Shown in pieces: positions 9,006 to 16,744 of a stretch of 64,000 nucleotides of DNA. The stretch is from SCTD01 sp963784675. GTDB taxonomy: Bacteria > Actinomycetota > Actinomycetes > Mycobacteriales > SCTD01. A program made the translations under genes and the position numbers. Location of the stretch: contig CAWASE010000019.1 of the NCBI GenBank assembly GCA_963784675.1, positions 496,001 to 560,000 of the forward strand. Reading direction: 5' to 3'. Under the pieces are notes generated by a model. It was not told where the DNA came from. It worked only from the letters and a program-made list of their open reading frames with translations, and searched no databases. The stretch's first letter is position 1, and the number at the start of each line of letters is the position of its first letter.

Positions 9006-9530
9006 ATGGTCCGCGTCCTGCTCGTCGGGCTGATGGGCTCCGGGAAGTCCACGGTCGGCCAGGCCGTCGCCACCCTGACCGGCTGGCCGTGCCTGGACAA
9101 CGACGCGATGCTCGAGCGCAGCACCGGGCACACGGCTGCCGAGCTGGAACGCGCCGAGGGCGTCGGGCGGCTGCGGTCGGCGGAGTCCGACGTCCTCACC
9201 CTCACGCTGGCCATGCCGCCGCCGCTGGTCGCGGGCGTGGCGGCCGGTGTCGTCCTGGACCGTCGTGACCGGGAGCGCATGCACCAGCACGGCTTCGTCG
9301 TGTGGCTGCGACCGTCCGTGCGGACGCTGGTGCGGCGGCTGAGCGCGAGCGAGGACGGGCACCGCCCGCGCGTGTCCGGCGACGCGAGCGAGGTGCTGGA
9401 ACGGATGGCCGACGAACGGGAACCCCTGTACACCGAGGTGGCCCACCTGACGCTGGACATGGATGTGCTGACCCCCGCCGACGCCGCGCGTGCGGTCGTG
9501 GCGGCGCTGCCGGCTGAGCTGCCCGGCTGA
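9006..9530 (+). CDS. Shikimate kinase-like P-loop protein
   Basis: 174 aa, about the size of AroK. A Walker A motif GLMGSGKST follows the first beta strand, and an LDNDAMLE segment fits the shikimate-kinase D-x-D position. The GGG-type shikimate-binding loop is degenerate: the middle reads VAGVAAGVVLDRRDRERM instead of a clear RGGG motif. The substrate may therefore not be shikimate (gluconate kinase and other small-molecule kinases share this fold). Probably co-transcribed with gcvT. A 15-base duplication straddles its stop codon. Confidence 0.7.
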   Translation: MVRVLLVGLMGSGKSTVGQAVATLTGWPCLDNDAMLERSTGHTAAELERAEGVGRLRSAESDVLTLTLAMPPPLVAGVAAGVVLDRRDRERMHQHGFVVWLRPSVRTLVRRLSASEDGHRPRVSGDASEVLERMADEREPLYTEVAHLTLDMDVLTPADAARAVVAALPAELPG

Positions 9531-9562
9531 GCTGCCCGGCTGGGAGCCCGACAGGACCGTCC

Positions 9563-10327
9563 TCAGACCTGCAGCGCCAGCACGACCAGGACGGTCGCCG
9601 TGCAGACCTCCACCAGCGCCCCCAGCACGTCACCGGTGAGGCCGCCGAGCCGGGTGACGGCGTGCCGGGCGAGCAGCCCGGCGGCGCCCAGACCGAGCAG
9701 GCAGGCAGCGGCGGTGTGGAGCGCTCCTGCCCCCAGGGCGCCCACCGCGAGGACCACGGCCACGGTCGCGACGGCGACGACGACGGCGACCTGGGTCCGG
9801 ACGCTGCCCGCGACCAGCGCGCCCAGCCCCTGGTCGGTGGCTGCCGGCGTGTGCGGCGTGCAGGCCAGGGTGATCGCGAGCCGGCCGGTCACGACGGCGA
9901 TCCCGAGGCTGACGCCGCCGCGGCCGGCGCTGGTGCAGGCGAGCAGTGCCGCTGCCTGCACCGCGAGCAGCAGGACCAGCGCCGCGACCCCGAAAGCACC
10001 GACGTCCGGCTGCTTCATCACCGCGCGCGCCCGCTCGGGGGAGCCGTACGTGCCGAGACCGTCGGCGAGGTCGGCCAGCCCGTCCAGGTGCAGACCGCGG
10101 GTCAGCAGGGCGAGCAGGCCGAGCGGCAGGACGGCTGCCAACAGGGGCGGTCCCTGGGTGTAGCCCTCGACCAGGACGAGCACCAGGACGGCGGGGACGG
10201 CGAGCAGCACCCCGACGAGCGGAGCGAGGGCCATCGCGCGGCCGGCCACCGTGCGGTCCAGGGTCGTGGGGCCGCGGACCGGGAGCACGGTGAGGGTGGT
10301 CAGCGCCAGCCGCAGTGCGGCGCTCAC
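9563..10327 (-). CDS. cobS: Adenosylcobinamide-GDP ribazoletransferase CobS
   Basis: 254 aa integral membrane protein with about six hydrophobic segments. Joins adenosylcobinamide-GDP and alpha-ribazole in the last step of cobalamin assembly. Family motif LLTRGLHLDGLADLADGLG is present, followed by ERARAVMKQPDVGAFGV, both diagnostic of CobS/CobV. GTG start at 10327, 13 nt after the CobT-like stop. Last gene of the three-gene minus-strand cluster. Confidence 0.95.
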   Translation of the reverse strand: MSAALRLALTTLTVLPVRGPTTLDRTVAGRAMALAPLVGVLLAVPAVLVLVLVEGYTQGPPLLAAVLPLGLLALLTRGLHLDGLADLADGLGTYGSPERARAVMKQPDVGAFGVAALVLLLAVQAAALLACTSAGRGGVSLGIAVVTGRLAITLACTPHTPAATDQGLGALVAGSVRTQVAVVVAVATVAVVLAVGALGAGALHTAAACLLGLGAAGLLARHAVTRLGGLTGDVLGALVEVCTATVLVVLALQV

Positions 10328-10340
10328 GCGCCGACGACGA

Positions 10341-11063
10341 TCACGGCTCGAGGTCCGCGGCGGCGACCAGGGCGACGGCCTGCCGCAGCACCGCCAGGGC
10401 GAGCTCGCCGCCGGCGGGGTGGTCCAGGGCGAGGTCCAGCAGCGGCGTCAGCTCCAGCTCGGCCAGCGCGCGGCGGGCGATCGGCGCGGGCGGACGCTGC
10501 CCGGCCAGCCACCAGGTGTCGGCGCCGGGCGCGCACCGCTCGGCGACGTAGGCCGCTCCGCAGGTCAGCGCGCTGCCGTCGAGCAGCACGGGGGTCCGCC
10601 GGACCGCAGCCTGCGCGAGCAGGGCTGCCAACGGGGCGATCCGGTCGCCGCCCGCAGCGGCCAGCAGGGCCTCCGGATCCCCGACGTGCGGTCGGCAGGC
10701 GCGCAGCCCGTCGCGCACGCCGAGGGTGAGGGTCGTCCAGTCGGGGCCGGCGGCGGTGCCGACCGCCGCCACCGGCTCGACGTCGAGCAGCGCGGCCACC
10801 ACCGACATGCCGGGGACGGGGTCCCCCGACGCGCGCACGACCAGCAGGTCGACGCCGGTGTCGGCGTAGGAGTCGGCGCGCGCGAGACCGTCGTCGAAGG
10901 TGCCGGGCTCGTCGGTGACGACGCGGACCTCGCGCGGCAGCCGCGGCGGCCACGCGCCCTGCACCGTCGCCAACCACGTCAGGGCGGGCAGCAGGGCACC
11001 CAGCCGTGGCACCGGACCAGGACCGACGGGTGTGGGGGCCGTCACCACCAGGCGTCGCCTCAC
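10341..11063 (-). CDS. Short CobT-like (NaMN:DMB phosphoribosyltransferase family) protein
   Basis: 240 aa, versus about 350 for catalytic CobT. Resemblance to the CobT core includes GVDLLVVRASGDPVPGMSV, PVLLDGSALTCGAAYVAERC, and a C-terminal LLDLALDHPAGGELALAV. In classical CobT the last region carries a GEG motif with the catalytic glutamate. Here an alanine occupies that place and the N-terminal part is missing. The position between cobS and cobU supports a role in lower-ligand activation, but it may be non-catalytic or regulatory. The family assignment is moderately sure; the missing residue rests on alignment by eye. Confidence 0.7.
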   Translation of the reverse strand: MRRRLVVTAPTPVGPGPVPRLGALLPALTWLATVQGAWPPRLPREVRVVTDEPGTFDDGLARADSYADTGVDLLVVRASGDPVPGMSVVAALLDVEPVAAVGTAAGPDWTTLTLGVRDGLRACRPHVGDPEALLAAAGGDRIAPLAALLAQAAVRRTPVLLDGSALTCGAAYVAERCAPGADTWWLAGQRPPAPIARRALAELELTPLLDLALDHPAGGELALAVLRQAVALVAAADLEP

Positions 11064-11073
11064 GGGGCCGGGG

Positions 11074-12399
11074 TCATCGCAGCCGCCGGGGCAGCCCGGC
11101 GACGACCTGCACGACCTCGTCGGAGCCGCCTGCCAGCCGGGCCGTCACTGCCCCCAGCAGGTCGCGGAAGCGCCGCCCCGACGCGCTGGCCGGCACGACC
11201 CCGCCGCCGACCTCGGGCGCCACCAGCACCGCCACGCCGCGACGTGCGCGCCAGGCGTCGACGAGCTCGTCGCAGGCTCGGTCCACGTCGTCCAGCGGAC
11301 CTTCCCAGGCCTGCGCGGCGTCGATGACCTGCGTCAGCCACAGGCCGAGGTCGTCGACGAGCAGGGGCTGGGGAGTGGACCGCAGCAGGCCGCTGACGTC
11401 GCCGCTCTCGACGGTCTGCCAGTGCCCCGGTCGCCGCCCCACGTGCGCGCGCACCCGCTCGTCCCAGTCGGGGTCGTCCGGTCGGGGCGACGCCGTGGCG
11501 ACGTAGGTGACGGCCGGCTCGGCCGCCAGCCGCTGCTCGGCCCAGGCGCTCTTGCCCGAGCGTGCGCCGCCGAGCACCAGCACCCGGCCCTCGGCCCGGA
11601 CCGGCGCCGGGGCAGCGGCGGCGCCGAGCTGCAGCAGCTGTCCGTCGTGCAGCGCGCTCGCGCCCCAGCCGGCCAGCGTCGCGTCGAGCTCGGCCGGGGG
11701 AGGGTTGCCGTGGCCCAGGTGCACGGCGTGCAGCGCGGTGGCGCCCGTGACGGCGCCGCAGGCGCGCAGCGCCGCCACCTGCAGCGGCCAGCTGCGCAGG
11801 TCGTGGTGGGCCGGCAGGTGCCCGCTGGTCAGGTCCAGCAGGACGGCGTCGTACGCACGCCCGGCGGCCAGCGCCAGGGCGTCGTCGGACAGCACGCCGG
11901 TGTCGGTGGCCCAGAGCAGCCGTCGACCGTCGGCGCCGGTGAGGTCGTAGAGCACGGCCGGGCCGGCGCTGCGGCCGGCGTGGGTCGCGGGCAGCACCAG
12001 CACGTCGTAGCCGGCGACGGTGAGCCGGTCGCCGGCGTGCGCCGGCACCGTCGTGACGCTGGGGTCCAGGTGCGGCGCGGCGTCGGCGAGCACGGCCGGC
12101 GGGGCGAGCAGGGTCAGCGGGCGGTTCGCGACCGCCCAGCCCCGCCACATCCACGCCGGCCACGCGTGGTGGTCCGGGTGGGCATGGGTCACCAGGACGG
12201 CCTCGATCGCCGCGAGGTCGACGCCGTGCCGACGGGCGGCGAGCGGCACCTGCGGACCGAGCTCGATCAGCAGGCGGTCGTCGACCACGGCGGCGCTCTG
12301 CCCGCGCGGTACCGCTGCGGCGGCGCGGCAGGACGCGCAGGTGCACCACGCCGACGGCCAGCCGTCGGCGGCCCCGGTACCGAGCAGGCGGACGCGCAT
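11074..12399 (-). CDS. cobU: MBL-fold hydrolase fused to adenosylcobinamide kinase/guanylyltransferase CobU
   Basis: 441 aa, two domains. Residues about 1-260 are a metallo-beta-lactamase fold of the PhnP/RNase Z-like type: LLGTGAADGWP, CTCASCRAA, and the metal motif THAHPDHH. Residues 273-441 are CobU: P-loop LGGARSGKSAWAEQRL, the guanylylated-histidine region RVRAHVGRRPGHW, and LLVDDLGLWLTQ. CobU phosphorylates adenosylcobinamide and transfers GMP. The added MBL domain could hydrolyse a phosphodiester in nucleotide-loop assembly or salvage, but this is inference. First gene of the cluster. A CASC pair in the N terminus may bind a further metal. Confidence 0.9.
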   Translation of the reverse strand: MRVRLLGTGAADGWPSAWCTCASCRAAAAVPRGQSAAVVDDRLLIELGPQVPLAARRHGVDLAAIEAVLVTHAHPDHHAWPAWMWRGWAVANRPLTLLAPPAVLADAAPHLDPSVTTVPAHAGDRLTVAGYDVLVLPATHAGRSAGPAVLYDLTGADGRRLLWATDTGVLSDDALALAAGRAYDAVLLDLTSGHLPAHHDLRSWPLQVAALRACGAVTGATALHAVHLGHGNPPPAELDATLAGWGASALHDGQLLQLGAAAAPAPVRAEGRVLVLGGARSGKSAWAEQRLAAEPAVTYVATASPRPDDPDWDERVRAHVGRRPGHWQTVESGDVSGLLRSTPQPLLVDDLGLWLTQVIDAAQAWEGPLDDVDRACDELVDAWRARRGVAVLVAPEVGGGVVPASASGRRFRDLLGAVTARLAGGSDEVVQVVAGLPRRLR

Positions 12400-12473
12400 G
12401 TGCGACAGCCAACCCCATCTGCGAACCTGAGCGGGTCGCGCCCCCGCGCACCCCCGCTCCCGAGAGGACCCGC

Positions 12474-12689
12474 ATGCCCTGGACCTGGCGCTACGAGGAC
12501 CCCACCGGTTCGCCCGTCGAGCCGACCGAGCAGACCCCGGTCGCCGAGGGCTTCCCGAACCAGGCCGATGCCGAGAGCTGGATCGGGGAGAACTGGCGCG
12601 AGCTGCTCGCCTCGGGGGTGGCGCAGGTGACGCTGCTGGAGGACGACCGGCTCGTCTACGGACCGATGGGCCTGGAGTCCCCGGTCTGA
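12474..12689 (+). CDS. Small conserved acidic protein, unknown function
   Basis: 71 aa, acidic, no membrane segment. It starts MPWTWRYED and ends YGPMGLESPV. The ATG is preceded by a GAGAGGA ribosome binding site. Short proteins with this Trp-rich start are common in actinobacteria. The pattern (W-RYED... SWIGENWRELL... V-LLEDD) suggests a small compact fold, but I know no function. Confidence 0.75.
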   Translation: MPWTWRYEDPTGSPVEPTEQTPVAEGFPNQADAESWIGENWRELLASGVAQVTLLEDDRLVYGPMGLESPV

Positions 12690-12696
12690 GAGCTGC

Positions 12697-13392
12697 CTAC
12701 TTCAGGACGCTGACCGCGCGCGAGATCACCAGCAGCGAGAGCACCAGCGCCGAGCTGGACTGCAGGGCCATCAGCAGCTTCACCCGCGGCGTCAACGGCA
12801 TCGTGTCGGTCGGGCTGAACGCGGAGGAGTTCGTCACCGACACGTACAGGTAGTCCACCAGCGTCGGCACCCAGTCGGCCGCGTCGCTGCTGCCCTTGCG
12901 GACCTCGACGATGGCGTCGTGGTCCTCGTCCTGCGGGAACCGGAAGTCGGCGCGCGGCAGGTCGACGCGGGCCCTCTGGGTGCGCGAGACGGGGCCGCCC
13001 CGGTCGAGCTCCCAGTAGACGAGCCCGTAGGCGATGACGTTGGTCAGCCACACCTGCAGCGCGGCCAGCAGCAGCTGGCCGCCGTCGGTGGCCTCGCCGT
13101 CGACCAGGGCCCGCACCAGCAGCGCGAGGATGATGGTGTTGGCCACCGCCAGCAGCAGCACCAGCGTCAGGGCGACGATGCGGGACCAGCGCGTCTGCCG
13201 GGTCATCCGCCGGGGGTTGACCACCAGCAGCGGCACCAGCAGCGCGAGCTCGAGCGCCGGCAGCAGCAGCCGGGGCCCGAGCAGCAGCCGGTTCGGCAGG
13301 GCCGACTGCAGGACCAGCGCGGTGAGCACGGCCAGCACGGCCGGCAGCCGCGCCTCGCCGCGTCGTCCGACGCGAGGGGTACGGCCGGCCAT
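12697..13392 (-). CDS. Channel-like integral membrane protein
   Basis: 231 aa; ATG at 13392 follows the aldo/keto reductase stop by 17 nt. About five hydrophobic segments: two near residues 15-60, two at about 70-125, and one at the C terminus. The stretch VDYLYVSVTNSSAFSPTDTM before the last helix resembles the pore-helix/filter region of two-TM ion channels, with NSSAFSPTD in place of the K+ filter GYG, so potassium selectivity is not implied. Related DUF1345-type proteins are uncharacterised. Coupling to a KvBeta-like reductase makes a redox-sensing channel worth considering. Confidence 0.75.
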   Translation of the reverse strand: MAGRTPRVGRRGEARLPAVLAVLTALVLQSALPNRLLLGPRLLLPALELALLVPLLVVNPRRMTRQTRWSRIVALTLVLLLAVANTIILALLVRALVDGEATDGGQLLLAALQVWLTNVIAYGLVYWELDRGGPVSRTQRARVDLPRADFRFPQDEDHDAIVEVRKGSSDAADWVPTLVDYLYVSVTNSSAFSPTDTMPLTPRVKLLMALQSSSALVLSLLVISRAVSVLK

Positions 13393-13409
13393 GGCGGGGC
13401 GCTCGGTCG

Positions 13410-14411
13410 TCAGGGTCGCTGCGGCGGGCTCGCGGTCTCGGCCGGGTCGGTGGTGACGACGCCGGCGAGCACCTCGTCGATCTTGGCCAGCAGGTCGGCG
13501 TCGAGCTTCTTGCCGGCAGCCGCGGCGTTGTCGCGCACCTGCTCCGGACGGGAGGCACCGACGATCGCGGACGACACGTTCGGGTTCTGCAGCACCCAGG
13601 CGACGGCCAGCTGAGCGGTCGACAGCCCGGCCTCGGCGGCCAACGGCGCGAGCCCCTGCACCTTGGTGAGGACCTCGTCGCGCAGCCAGCGGCTGATCAT
13701 CTTGTCGCCGCCGTTGACGTCGGTGGCCCGCGAGCCCTCCGGCGGCGGCTGCCCCGGCGCGTACTTGCCCGTGAGCACGCCCTGCGCGATCGGTGACCAG
13801 ACGATCTGCCCGATGCCCTCCTGCTCGCACAGCGGGACGACCTCGGCCTCGATGACGCGCCAGAGCATCGAGTACTGCGGCTGGCTGGACACGATGCGGT
13901 CCAGGCCCAGCTCGCCGGCGATCTTCAGCGCCGCCTCGATCTCCTCGGCCCGCCACTCGCTGACCCCGATGTAGTGCACCTTGCCGGCGCGGACGAGGTC
14001 GTCGAAGGCGCGCAGCGTCTCCTCCAGCGGCGTCTCGTGGTCGTACCGGTGCGCCTGATAGAGGTCGATGTAGTCGGTCTGCAGCCGCTTGAGCGACGCG
14101 TCGCAGGAGGCCAGGATGTGCTTGCGCGACAGGCCGCGGTCGTTGGGTCCGGCGCCGGTGGGCCAGTAGACCTTCGTGAACAGCTCGATCGAGTCGCGGC
14201 GGGTGCCCTTGAGCGCCTCCCCGAGCACCGTCTCGGCGCGCGTGGCGGCATAGACGTCAGCGGTGTCGAAGGTCGTGATGCCCACCTCGAGCGCCTCGTG
14301 CACGCACGCGGTGGCCTGCTCGGCCTCCACCTGCGACCCGTGCGTCAGCCAGTTCCCGTAGCTGATCTCCGACACCTTCAGACCGCTGCGCCCGAGGCGC
14401 CGAAATTCCAT
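13410..14411 (-). CDS. Aldo/keto reductase, KvBeta-like
   Basis: 333 aa NADPH-dependent aldo/keto reductase. It begins MEFRRLGRSGLKVSEISYGNW. The catalytic tetrad is visible: Asp in TFDTADVYA, the Tyr of that segment, Lys in ELFTKVYWPTG, and His in YQAHRYD. WSPIAQGVLTGKY and VGASRPEQVRDNA are typical of the group that includes voltage-gated K+ channel beta subunits and YghZ. It is transcribed just ahead of the channel-like gene. The true substrate is unknown. Confidence 0.92.
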   Translation of the reverse strand: MEFRRLGRSGLKVSEISYGNWLTHGSQVEAEQATACVHEALEVGITTFDTADVYAATRAETVLGEALKGTRRDSIELFTKVYWPTGAGPNDRGLSRKHILASCDASLKRLQTDYIDLYQAHRYDHETPLEETLRAFDDLVRAGKVHYIGVSEWRAEEIEAALKIAGELGLDRIVSSQPQYSMLWRVIEAEVVPLCEQEGIGQIVWSPIAQGVLTGKYAPGQPPPEGSRATDVNGGDKMISRWLRDEVLTKVQGLAPLAAEAGLSTAQLAVAWVLQNPNVSSAIVGASRPEQVRDNAAAAGKKLDADLLAKIDEVLAGVVTTDPAETASPPQRP

Positions 14412-14424
14412 GCGCGGACGGTAC

Positions 14425-15435
14425 CTACTGGTAGGACACCAGGTCCGGCTGGGGGGTCAGCGCCATCGCCTCGGCCGGGGTCATCAGGTCGGTGTCCTCG
14501 TCCAAGAACAGCTTGAAGCCGTTGAAGAGCTGCCCGTTCGTCCGGGCGGCGCCCTCGGTGGCGGCCAGCACCCGGTAGGTGTCCTTCTTGGCCTTCTGCC
14601 CGCCGAACCCGTCGACGTGCACCAGCGTCGACAGCCCCGGCCGCGCGATGACCTGCTCGCGGTCGGGGATCATCCGGGTCTGGAACTGGTGGACGATGAA
14701 CAGCTTCTCCGGCAGGTTCTCCTGCTCGACGATGCCGGCGACGTAGGCCGAGACCTCGTTGATCGTGGCGGCGTCGGTGGTGCCGATCTGCCGGCTGGGC
14801 TGCTGTCCCGGCTTGAGCACCCACTCCGGGTCCAGCGCGATGCCGACGTCGGGCTGGCGAAGGAAGCGCTCGTAGCGCTTGACCTGCTCCAGGAAGGTGG
14901 CGCGGCCGGGCTGGAAGTCCAGCACGAGCAGGTACTTGTGGGCGCGGGCGACGTCGAGGTAGCGCTGCACCTGCTCCTCGGGCTGGGCGAAGGAGTAGCT
15001 GCCGTCGGCGCCGGGACTGCGCTGGGCGACGGTGGTGATGAGCTCGAACGCGGGCAGGATCTGGCGGCCGGAGGCCTTGGCATACGGGATCGCTCCGGCC
15101 AGCAGCCGCTGCGAGGCCTCCTCGGGCGGCACCTCGCCGAGCACGCCGAGCGACCCCGTCCCGGCGGTGCCGTAGGCCATGACCACGACGTGCGTCGGGA
15201 AGATCGTGCGGCCGCCGCGGGGCAGCTCGCTCGCGGGCCGGGGCGGCGCTGATCCCGTCGGCAGCACCGGGCCGACGAACGGGCCGGCGTCGGCGTCGGC
15301 GACCGGACCGCCGAGCGCCGCCGGCACGAGGCTGACGGGGCGCGCGGCGGCGTCGGGCTGGGAGGTGGTAAGGCCGGTGGCCGTCGAGCAGGCCGTCAGC
15401 CCGCACAGGGCGAGCAGCAGCAGGGTCCGACGCAC
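14425..15435 (-). CDS. Conserved actinobacterial lipoprotein
   Basis: 336 aa from GTG 15435, the start chosen because of the TACTGT box 7 nt upstream and the lipoprotein signal that follows: charged VRR, hydrophobic LLLLALCG, lipobox LTAC. The mature part is rich in features of a TIM-barrel-like secreted protein: FPTHVVVMAYG, RQILPAFELITTVA, LLVLDFQPG, VGIALDPEW, and LFIVHQF. This recalls glycosidase-like folds, but no catalytic pair can be assigned. The in-frame extension to 15573 runs through an inverted repeat and is rejected. Confidence 0.8.
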   Translation of the reverse strand: MRRTLLLLALCGLTACSTATGLTTSQPDAAARPVSLVPAALGGPVADADAGPFVGPVLPTGSAPPRPASELPRGGRTIFPTHVVVMAYGTAGTGSLGVLGEVPPEEASQRLLAGAIPYAKASGRQILPAFELITTVAQRSPGADGSYSFAQPEEQVQRYLDVARAHKYLLVLDFQPGRATFLEQVKRYERFLRQPDVGIALDPEWVLKPGQQPSRQIGTTDAATINEVSAYVAGIVEQENLPEKLFIVHQFQTRMIPDREQVIARPGLSTLVHVDGFGGQKAKKDTYRVLAATEGAARTNGQLFNGFKLFLDEDTDLMTPAEAMALTPQPDLVSYQ

Positions 15436-15442
15436 GGGCCTG

Positions 15443-15448
15443 ACAGTA
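15443..15448 (-). promoter_or_regulatory. -10 box of leaderless lipoprotein transcript
   Basis: TACTGT on the minus strand, then 7 nt (CAGGCCC), then the GTG start at 15435. Supports that start over longer frames. Confidence 0.55.
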
Positions 15449-15500
15449 CGGACCGCCGGTGCCCCTGCCGCACAGGACACGCGCCGCGCGCGCCTGTCGC

Positions 15501-15572
15501 TGATCGTCAGAAGGATCGAGGCGTTTCGCGGGTGCGTCGTAGGCCCACGCGCACCGATCCTTCTGACGATCA
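15501..15572. repeat. 18-bp perfect inverted repeat, intergenic
   Basis: Left arm 15501-15518 (TGATCGTCAGAAGGATCG) and right arm 15555-15572 are exact reverse complements across 36 nt. The spacer holds a second pairing (GGTGCG with CGCACC), so the whole element can fold into one long hairpin. It lies between terC and the downstream lipoprotein, both on the minus strand. No T-run follows, so a Rho-independent terminator is not clear. The AT-richer arms stand out in this genome. Possible roles: transcription roadblock, regulator site, or dispersed palindromic repeat. Confidence 0.8.
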
Positions 15573-15592
15573 CCCGGCGGGCCGGGGCTGGG

Positions 15593-16589
15593 TCAGTGCT
15601 GGGGCGCGTGCTGCGTGCCGCTCGTCGCCCGCAGGCTGGTGACCGTCACGACCGTCAGCGCCACGACGATGAAGCCGAGCGAGGCCAGCGTGGGGATCTC
15701 CGGCACTCCCGCCCAGATGCCGTGCGCCCAGTGCAGGACGAGCTTGATGCCGATGAGCGCCAGGATGGCCGCGAGGCCGTAGCCCAGGTGCACCAGCCGC
15801 GAGAGCGCCCCCTGCAGGACGAAGTACAGGGCCCGTAGGCCGAGCAGCGCGAACGCGTTCGTGGCGAACACCAGGAACGGGTCGCCGGTGATGCCGAAGA
15901 CCGCCGGCACGGAGTCGACGGCGAACACCAGGTCGGTGGCGAACACCGCGACGACCACGAGCAGGAACGGCGTCGCGGCCCGCACCCCGTTCTCCTGCAC
16001 GAACAGCCGCGGACCCCGGTAGTCCGAGGTCACCGGCATGACGCGGCGCAGCAGCCGCACCGAGCGCATCCGGTCGACGTCGACGGCGTGCGCGTCGCCC
16101 TTGCGCTGGTCGCGCAGGATCTTCACGGCGGTGGCCAGCAGGATCGCGCCGAACAGCAGGAACGCGAACGACAGGCGGTCCAGCGCGGCGGCGCCGAGGG
16201 CGATGAACAGCCCGCGCAGCACCAGCGCCCCCGCGATGCCGTACAGCAGCACCCGCTGCTGGAGCGCCTTGGGCACGGCGAACGCGGTCAGCAGCAGCAT
16301 GAACACGAACAGGTTGTCGACCGACAGCGACTTCTCCACCACGTAGCCGGTCAGGTACTCGACGCCGGTGGTCGAGCCGAAGCGCGCCCACAGGTAGCCG
16401 CCGAAGGCGAGCGGCAGGGCGATGTAGAAGGTCGACCAGCCGACGGCCTCGCGCATCGAGACCTCGTGCGGGCGCCGGGTGAGCAGGAAGTCGACGACGA
16501 GCAGGGCCAGCACGGCGCCGATGGTCGCGGCCCACAGTGCTGGCGTGGCGACGCTCTCGGACGGACTGGGCGAGCAGGGGAGTGGTCAT
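15593..16589 (-). CDS. terC: TerC/Alx-family membrane protein (Mn2+ efflux), one frameshift
   Basis: About 331 aa after correction. ATG at 16589 has a GGAGA site just upstream and begins MTTPLLAQSV. The frame must then move by one base near 16545-16570 to reach ATPALWAATIGAVLALLVVD, the first membrane helix, then RRPHEV and GYVVEKSLSVDNLFVF. The span of 997 nt is one base too long. About nine membrane segments. The SLSVDNLFVF and TDLVFAVDSVPAVF motifs with acidic residues are the family's metal-binding core. An apparent yybP-ykoY leader supports manganese efflux. Confidence 0.88.
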
Positions 16590-16595
16590 GGGTCT

Positions 16596-16710
16596 CCTCG
16601 GACGGCGTGCGGTCCGAGGTCTCCTTCACCCGCGAGGCGGGCGACCGTCCGGGGCCGTCGTGGGACGACCGTGATGACCGGTGCGGTGCTTGGGAAGTAC
16701 TCCCCTCAGG
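16596..16710 (-). ncRNA. Probable yybP-ykoY manganese riboswitch in the terC leader
   Basis: On the minus strand the leader contains, in order, GGGGAGUA (16698-16705), a CGGUCAUCACGG segment, and GGAGACCUCGG (core 16618-16623). These resemble the three conserved blocks I recall for the Mn2+-sensing yybP-ykoY class (GGGGAGUA, CGUCAnCA, GAGACC). An 8-bp perfect hairpin follows (16596-16603 with 16612-16619) and its 3' arm overlaps the terC ribosome binding site. That would be a translation-control expression platform. TerC/Alx genes are known targets of this class. Recognised by eye only. Confidence 0.75.
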
Positions 16711-16713
16711 GCT

Positions 16714-16738
16714 CAGGTTATCCCACGCGCCTAACCTG
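16714..16738. promoter_or_regulatory. Divergent promoter with mirrored -10 boxes (terC / miaB)
   Basis: Inverted repeat CAGGTTA - 11 nt - TAACCTG. Each arm read outward gives TAACCT, a good -10 hexamer. For miaB (+), TAACCT at 16732-16737 is 7 nt before the GTG at 16745 (leaderless). For terC (-), TAACCT at 16715-16720 is about 7 nt before the start of the riboswitch. The two RNA polymerase footprints would overlap, implying competition between the promoters. Confidence 0.6.
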
Positions 16739-16744
16739 TGTCTC

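Noticed and set aside
9006..9530. Confident aroK (shikimate kinase) assignment
   Set aside because: The P-loop is fine but the shikimate-binding glycine/arginine motif is degenerate and no aro genes are nearby.
15436..15573. N-terminal extension of the lipoprotein to 15573
   Set aside because: It would read through the 18-bp inverted repeat and bury the lipoprotein signal; the TACTGT box 7 nt before GTG 15435 sets the start.
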